Below, piece after piece: positions 6,312 through 10,106 of a stretch of DNA of 10,106 nucleotides. The position numbers and the translations under genes are program-made. The stretch comes from an uncultured Ruminococcus sp. GTDB lineage: Bacteria > Bacillota_A > Clostridia > RUG12999. Numbering within the stretch: position 1 is the stretch's first letter; every line of letters begins with the position of its first letter. Below the pieces are notes generated by a model, which saw only the letters and a list, made by a program, of their open reading frames with translations, was not told the DNA's origin and ran no database searches. Location of the stretch: the NCBI GenBank assembly GCA_902783995.1, contig CACZTG010000101.1, positions 1 to 10,106 of the forward strand, in the 5' to 3' direction.

Positions 6312-6340
6312 TTGTAAAATATAAAAAAATAAGCTATAAT
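6312..6340 (+). promoter_or_regulatory. Sigma-A promoter of the response regulator-kinase operon
   Basis: TTGTAA (6312-6317), a 17-base spacer and a perfect TATAAT (6335-6340). The expected start is near 6347, giving a leader of about 38 bases. A ribosome site AAAGGA (6368-6373) lies 11 bases before the ATG at 6385. Confidence 0.75.
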
Positions 6341-6384
6341 TAAAGAAAAATGTTTCGGAATTTTTAGAAAGGAATATTATTATT

Positions 6385-7065
6385 ATGTATAACATTCTGG
6401 TTGCCGATGATGAAGAAAAAATACGTGAAGTTATAAAGGAATATGCCGAGTTTGAAGGATATACCGTTTATCAGGCGGAGAACGGTATGCAGGCGCTGGA
6501 TATGGTTAAGGAAATGGATTTTGACCTTATTGTTATGGACGTTATGATGCCGAAGCTGGACGGCTTTTCCGCCTGCAAGGAAATAAAAAAAATTAAAGAT
6601 ATTCCCGTTCTTATGCTTTCGGCGAGAGGCGATGAATATGATAAGCTTTTCGGCTTTGAAATCGGTGTTGACGATTATGTGGTCAAGCCGTTTTCGCCAA
6701 AGGAGGTTATGGCAAGAATCAACGTGATAATTCGCCGCCATAAGCCTTCCGGCAACACAAAAAACGAAACTCTTGTTTTTGGCGGGCTTGAAATTGATAT
6801 GGCCGGCAGAAATGTTTATGTTGACGGTGAAAAAGTTGATATGACTCCGAAAGAATACGACCTGCTTTTTTATCTTGTACGAAACCGCAACATCGCGCTT
6901 AGCCGTGACAAACTGCTTGAAGACGTGTGGGGATTTGACTTTTTCGGTGACGACCGGACGGTTGATACTCACATAAAAATGCTGCGCGGAAGCATAGGGG
7001 CTTACCGTGATTATATAGTAACCTTACGAGGTCTGGGATATAAATTTGAGGTGCCGCAGTCATGA
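6385..7065 (+). CDS. OmpR/PhoB-family DNA-binding response regulator
   Basis: A 226-residue two-domain regulator. The receiver domain (about 2-118) has the acidic pair D8-D9, the phosphate acceptor D52 in VMDVMMPKLDG, S79 in MLSARG and the invariant K101 in VVKPFSP. The winged-helix DNA-binding domain (about 128-223) shows LTPKEYDLL-like DMTPKEYDLL, then LLEDVWGFDFFGDDRTVDTH, the recognition helix RTVDTHIKMLR and the wing VTLRGLGYKFE. It is phosphorylated by the kinase encoded next door, with which it overlaps by four bases (ATGA). All key residues are present. The regulon cannot be told from sequence; the repeats at 6278-6303 suggest it may act on its own promoter. A PhoP, VanR or WalR name would be a guess. 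Confidence 0.95.
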   Translation: MYNILVADDEEKIREVIKEYAEFEGYTVYQAENGMQALDMVKEMDFDLIVMDVMMPKLDGFSACKEIKKIKDIPVLMLSARGDEYDKLFGFEIGVDDYVVKPFSPKEVMARINVIIRRHKPSGNTKNETLVFGGLEIDMAGRNVYVDGEKVDMTPKEYDLLFYLVRNRNIALSRDKLLEDVWGFDFFGDDRTVDTHIKMLRGSIGAYRDYIVTLRGLGYKFEVPQS

Positions 7066-8567
7066 AAAAAGAAAAAAACACTCATAGTATGCATATGCGA
7101 ATGTGGGCATATTTTCTTGTGCTCGCGGTGCTTATTATGGCAATGATATGGTGCCTTCAAACAGCTTTTTTAAAAACCTATTATTCGGTTATGAAAAGTC
7201 ATCAGATAAGCCTTTACGGCAACGAGATTTTTCTTGAGTTCAAGCCTGAAAACGGCGTTGACGACGCTTTTATAAAAAAGCTTGATAAAATGTGCTTTGA
7301 ACGGGGAATAAACGCGCGTATCTTTTCCGAAAACGGTGAGCTTGTTTATTCTCCCGAAATGTATATGTTCGGCAATTATAAATTTAATACAGACAATTTG
7401 ACAGGTCCGGGCAAAAGCAGGGCCAAGCTTAAAAACCCAAAACCGCATATTGACGGTTTTCTCGAAAACCGTGAAGAAATTTTAAAAGAAATAAAAGCCG
7501 GAAAAAGCGTTGCTGTAAAAAAAATTAAAAATCAATTTTTTCACACAGAGTATATTGTATATACAAGGCTTTTAAAAACAAAAACCGAAAATTATTATTT
7601 GTCGATAACCTCATCGCTTGCTCCCGTTGACGCAACAAGTCAGGTTCTGCAAAACCAGCTTATGTTAATCAGCATTATTTCACTTTTAATGGCGTTTTTG
7701 CTTTCGTTCTTTTTCGCAAAGCAGCTTGTAAAGCCTCTTGTACGAATTACGGATTCAGCGAAAAAGCTTGCCGCCGGTGATTACAGTGTTGAATTTGAAG
7801 GCAGCACATATACCGAAATAGACGAGCTTTCAAAAACTCTTAACAACGCGGCAAGGGAGCTTTCAAAAACCGATACGCTTCGGCGTGACCTTATCGCTAA
7901 CGTGTCGCACGATTTAAGAACGCCCATGACGATTATAAAATCGTATGCCGAAATGATACGTGACCTTTCCGGCAACAATCCCGAAAAGCGCGCCGCTCAT
8001 ACACAGGTTATAATTGATGAGGCGGACAGGCTTACAACGCTTGTCAATGATATTCTTGATTTATCAAAGCTTGAATCGGGCACGGCAAAAATTACATTTG
8101 AAGAATTTAACCTTTCGCGTGAAGTCAGCGAAATTGTCAGCCGGTTTAAGGTTTTCAGTGAAACAAGGGGTTATACGTTTAACAGCGATATTGAAAAAAA
8201 TCTTTTTGTTGTTGCCGACGAACATTCGATTGTGCAGGTTATTTACAACCTTATAAGCAATGCCGTAAATTACACGGGTGATGATAAGGTTGTGTTTATT
8301 ACTCTTAAAAAATGGGGTAAAAGCGCGCGTTTTGAGGTAAAGGATACAGGCGAAGGTATTGCGGAAGCCGATAAAGAGCTTATATGGAACAGATATTACC
8401 GTGCGAGTGAGCTGCACAAAAGAACGAAGCTCGGTACGGGAATAGGGCTTTCTATAGTAAAGAATATTCTTGAAAACCATAACGCGCTTTACGGCGTAAA
8501 AACAGCACCCGGCAAAGGCTCTGTCTTTTGGTTTGAGCTTCCGCTTTCCGAGGAAGAAATAAGCTGA
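7062..8567 (+). CDS. Sensor histidine kinase, HAMP-HisKA-HATPase type
   Basis: A 501-residue membrane kinase, partner of the regulator just upstream. TM1 is at about 15-36 and TM2 at about 198-219. Between them lies an extracellular sensor region of about 160 residues, rich in Lys, with YIVYTRLLK and YYLSITSSLAPVDAT near its end, as seen in a common clostridial kinase group. HAMP follows at about 217-270. The dimerisation domain has the phospho-acceptor H283 in VSHDLRTP. The ATP-binding domain has the N box NLISNAVNY (396-404), the G1 box DTGEGI (428-433), IWNRYYR (441-447) and the G2 box GTGIGLS (458-464). The ATG at 7062 overlaps the regulator stop, with GAGGTG 8 bases upstream. The signal sensed is unknown. 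The gene appears intact. Confidence 0.95.
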   Translation: MKKEKNTHSMHMRMWAYFLVLAVLIMAMIWCLQTAFLKTYYSVMKSHQISLYGNEIFLEFKPENGVDDAFIKKLDKMCFERGINARIFSENGELVYSPEMYMFGNYKFNTDNLTGPGKSRAKLKNPKPHIDGFLENREEILKEIKAGKSVAVKKIKNQFFHTEYIVYTRLLKTKTENYYLSITSSLAPVDATSQVLQNQLMLISIISLLMAFLLSFFFAKQLVKPLVRITDSAKKLAAGDYSVEFEGSTYTEIDELSKTLNNAARELSKTDTLRRDLIANVSHDLRTPMTIIKSYAEMIRDLSGNNPEKRAAHTQVIIDEADRLTTLVNDILDLSKLESGTAKITFEEFNLSREVSEIVSRFKVFSETRGYTFNSDIEKNLFVVADEHSIVQVIYNLISNAVNYTGDDKVVFITLKKWGKSARFEVKDTGEGIAEADKELIWNRYYRASELHKRTKLGTGIGLSIVKNILENHNALYGVKTAPGKGSVFWFELPLSEEEIS

Positions 8568-8579
8568 ATAAAATATTAC

Positions 8580-8646
8580 AATACGGCGGGCATACTTGCA
8601 GCCTAAGTATGAATATATCCGAATATGTGAAGCTTGCCGGTATTTT
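8580..8646 (+). ncRNA. Possible structured 3' element or terminator after the kinase gene
   Basis: Starting 12 bases after the kinase stop, 8580-8591 pairs with 8632-8644 (12 pairs, two G-U, one bulged G at 8639). Inside are a hairpin 8592-8597/8605-8610 (6 pairs) and a hairpin 8613-8618/8623-8628 (6 pairs, one G-U, loop CCGA). The whole can fold as a compact three-way junction with 0-, 2- and 3-base linkers. The closing stem runs into TATTTTC, so it may serve as the transcript end of the two-component operon. All wobble pairs are G-U on the + strand. I do not recognise a riboswitch or ribozyme consensus. Confidence 0.4.
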
Positions 8647-8651
8647 CATTT

Positions 8652-8706
8652 CTCAATTGTTTTAAGATTATTTTTGTTTAAAAATGCAGAAACAATATCG
8701 GTTGAG
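8652..8706 (+). other. Second inverted-repeat region in the kinase-guaA gap
   Basis: CTCAATTGTTT (8652-8662) can pair with AAACAA (8690-8695) and TTGAG (8702-8706), with TATCGG bulged out. It encloses a small hairpin 8670-8675/8680-8685. The rest of the 297-base gap, up to the guaA promoter at 8801, shows no supported gene: a 63-codon frame (8596-8787) starts at TTG with no ribosome site. In this AT-rich stretch the pairing may be chance. Confidence 0.2.
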
Positions 8707-8800
8707 TGTTCTGCGCCAAAAGCAGCGGTCCGTAATGTTATAAGGGAATTTTTAATCAAAAACATCGGAAAAAAGTTTTTTATTTAGTGCATTTCGGATA

Positions 8801-8829
8801 TTGACTTTTTTTATTATATATTGTAAAAT
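8801..8829 (+). promoter_or_regulatory. Sigma-A promoter of guaA
   Basis: TTGACT (8801-8806), a 17-base spacer and TAAAAT (8824-8829). The expected start is near 8836, giving a leader of only about 29 bases. That leaves no room for a guanine riboswitch, so any purine control must act at the promoter or elsewhere. Confidence 0.72.
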
Positions 8830-8864
8830 ATTTTAAACAGTTTCTTGGAAGGTGAGCTTTGAGT

Positions 8865-10106
8865 ATGCAAAATGAAAATGTAATTGTGCTTGATTTCGGC
8901 GGACAATATAATTTGCTGATTGCCAGACGCGTAAGAGATTTGAATGTCTATTGCGAAGTGCTTCCGTATAAAACGCCGATTTCGGAAATCGCCGCGAAAA
9001 AACCGAAGGGGATTATCTTTACCGGCGGACCGAACAGCGTTTATGCCGAAGGCTCACCGCTTTACGATAAAAAAATTCTGGAGCTTGGCGTGCCGGTTCT
9101 CGGCATATGCTACGGCAGTCAGCTTGTGGCACACCTTTCGGGCGGAAAGGTTGAGCCTGCAAACACCCGTGAATACGGCAGAACTCCTGCCGAACTTGAT
9201 ACTTCAAGCCTTCTTTTTGACGGTCTTGAAAAAAGCAGTATTTGCTGGATGAGTCATACGGATTATGTTTCAAAGCTTCCCGAAGGCTTCAAGGTTACGG
9301 CAACAACGGCGGCTTGTCCCGCGGCGGCGTTTGAAAACACCGAAAAGAAAATATATGCTGTGCAGTTTCATCCGGAAGTGGGACATACGGAGCAGGGAAA
9401 CGCCATTCTTGATAATTTTCTTAAAAAAATATGCGGCTGTTCGGGCGACTGGCATATGTCCTCATTTACCGAAAACGCGATAAAAAATCTGCGTGAAAAA
9501 ATAGGAGATAAAAAGGCGCTTCTTGCGCTATCGGGCGGCGTGGATTCATCGGTTGCCGCTATGCTTGTTCATAAGGCAATAGGAAAAAATTTAACCTGTA
9601 TTTTTGTTGACCACGGGCTTCTTCGCAAGGACGAGGGCGATACGGTGGAGAAAGTTTTTAAAGAGCGGTTTGACCTTAATATTGTAAGAGTCAACGCGGC
9701 GGACAGATTTTTATCAAAGCTTGCCGGCGTTACTGAGCCGGAAACAAAAAGAAAAATAATAGGCGAGGAATTTATACGGGTTTTTGAGGAAGAAGCAAAA
9801 AAAATCGGCAAGGTTGATTATCTTATTCAGGGCACGATATATCCCGATGTTGTCGAAAGCGGCAGCGGCGACGCGGCGGTTATAAAAAGTCACCACAATG
9901 TCGGCGGTCTTCCCGATTACGTTGATTTTAAAGAAATCATCGAGCCGCTTCGCAGCCTTTTCAAGGACGAGGTGCGCCGCGTAGGCTTACAGCTCGGAAT
10001 ACCTGATTTTCTGGTTTACCGTCAGCCGTTTCCGGGACCGGGGCTTGCGGTCAGAATTATCGGTGACATTACAGCCGAAAAGCTTGACATTCTTAAAAAC
10101 GCGGAC
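8865..10106 (+). CDS. guaA: GMP synthase (glutamine-hydrolysing), 3' end outside window
   Basis: GuaA converts XMP to GMP with ATP and glutamine, the last step of de novo GMP synthesis. The 414 codons present are open to the window end; the usual length is about 510-520, so roughly the last 100 are missing. The glutamine amidotransferase domain (about 5-190) has the nucleophile C82 in GICYGSQ, H169 and E171 in QFHPEVGH, and the FTGGPNSVY oxyanion-strand region at 52-60. Many homologues have Met where this has Ser84-85 (GICYGMQ). The ATP pyrophosphatase domain starts with the P-loop LSGGVDSS (222-229), then VDHGLLRK (248-255), [13 protein letters not shown] (321-333) and the XMP-binding SHHNVGGLP (342-350). 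The dimerisation domain begins at about 385 with [16 protein letters not shown] 8865 has AGGTGA 9 bases upstream; an in-frame TTG at 8859 is only 3 bases from that site and is less likely. It has its own promoter. Confidence 0.97.
   Translation, partial: MQNENVIVLDFGGQYNLLIARRVRDLNVYCEVLPYKTPISEIAAKKPKGIIFTGGPNSVYAEGSPLYDKKILELGVPVLGICYGSQLVAHLSGGKVEPANTREYGRTPAELDTSSLLFDGLEKSSICWMSHTDYVSKLPEGFKVTATTAACPAAAFENTEKKIYAVQFHPEVGHTEQGNAILDNFLKKICGCSGDWHMSSFTENAIKNLREKIGDKKALLALSGGVDSSVAAMLVHKAIGKNLTCIFVDHGLLRKDEGDTVEKVFKERFDLNIVRVNAADRFLSKLAGVTEPETKRKIIGEEFIRVFEEEAKKIGKVDYLIQGTIYPDVVESGSGDAAVIKSHHNVGGLPDYVDFKEIIEPLRSLFKDEVRRVGLQLGIPDFLVYRQPFPGPGLAVRIIGDITAEKLDILKNAD

Noticed and set aside
6364..6972. 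202-codon minus-strand frame opposite the response regulator
   Set aside because: It is a shadow of a clearly real gene; the peptide is rich in H, N, F and I with no recognisable domain.
8580..8646. Hammerhead ribozyme or known riboswitch at the three-way junction
   Set aside because: The CTGATGA and GAAA core elements of the hammerhead are absent, and linkers do not match purine, TPP or c-di-GMP-I aptamer cores as I know them.
8596..8787. 63-codon + strand frame in the kinase-guaA gap
   Set aside because: It starts at TTG within a hairpin, has no ribosome site, no recognisable domain, and overlaps paired structure. A decayed gene remnant cannot be fully excluded.
1..10106. CRISPR arrays, transposases, phage genes, tRNA or rRNA genes
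   Set aside because: None were seen: no regularly spaced repeats, no IS-like inverted ends around an enzyme gene, no cloverleaf, and no rRNA-like stretch. The genes are ordinary chromosomal ones.

Overview
The window looks like a chromosomal housekeeping segment from a moderately AT-rich, low-GC Gram-positive bacterium, most likely a Clostridia-class gut-type Firmicute. This rests on gene order (ylxM-ffh-rpsP-khpA-rimM-trmD is a Firmicutes arrangement), strong AGGAGG-type ribosome binding sites, sigma-A promoters with 17-base spacers, and a clostridial type of OmpR/HAMP-kinase pair. Genus cannot be fixed from the sequence alone.

Layout. Positions 1-264 hold no convincing gene. They contain a compact inverted-repeat structure (25-117) that can fold as a three-way junction, and a weak A/T hairpin (131-164). 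From 265 to 6140 runs a minus-strand operon, in transcription order: ylxM, ffh, a citrate synthase gene, rpsP, khpA, rimM, trmD and a DUF2156-type acyltransferase gene. It starts from a near-consensus promoter (TTGACA, 17 bases, TATACT) at 6191-6219. Between the divergent units lie TTTACA/TTCACA repeats next to the promoter of a plus-strand two-component system: an OmpR-family regulator (6385-7065) and its histidine kinase (7062-8567), which overlap by four bases. A 297-base gap follows, with a second possible three-way-junction RNA just after the kinase stop. A separate promoter then drives guaA (8865 onward), which is cut by the window end.

How the genes fit together. The minus-strand operon couples protein targeting (YlxM, the SRP GTPase Ffh) with ribosome and tRNA maturation (bS16, the RNA chaperone KhpA, the 30S assembly factor RimM, the tRNA m1G37 methyltransferase TrmD). 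Two features depart from the usual order. A complete citrate synthase gene sits between ffh and rpsP, and a DUF2156 gene follows trmD where rplS (bL19) is common. Several junctions overlap or are tight (ylxM/ffh 11 bases, rimM/trmD 14 bases, trmD to DUF2156 12 bases), which suggests translational coupling. The rpsP upstream gap and the khpA-rimM gap carry hairpins that could uncouple expression of the segments.

I found no clearly new multi-gene system. The observations most worth a second look are the two three-way-junction structures, the PhoP-box-like repeats before the two-component operon, the SD-masking hairpin in the ylxM leader, the tandem hairpins before rimM, and citrate synthase embedded in a translation/secretion operon.
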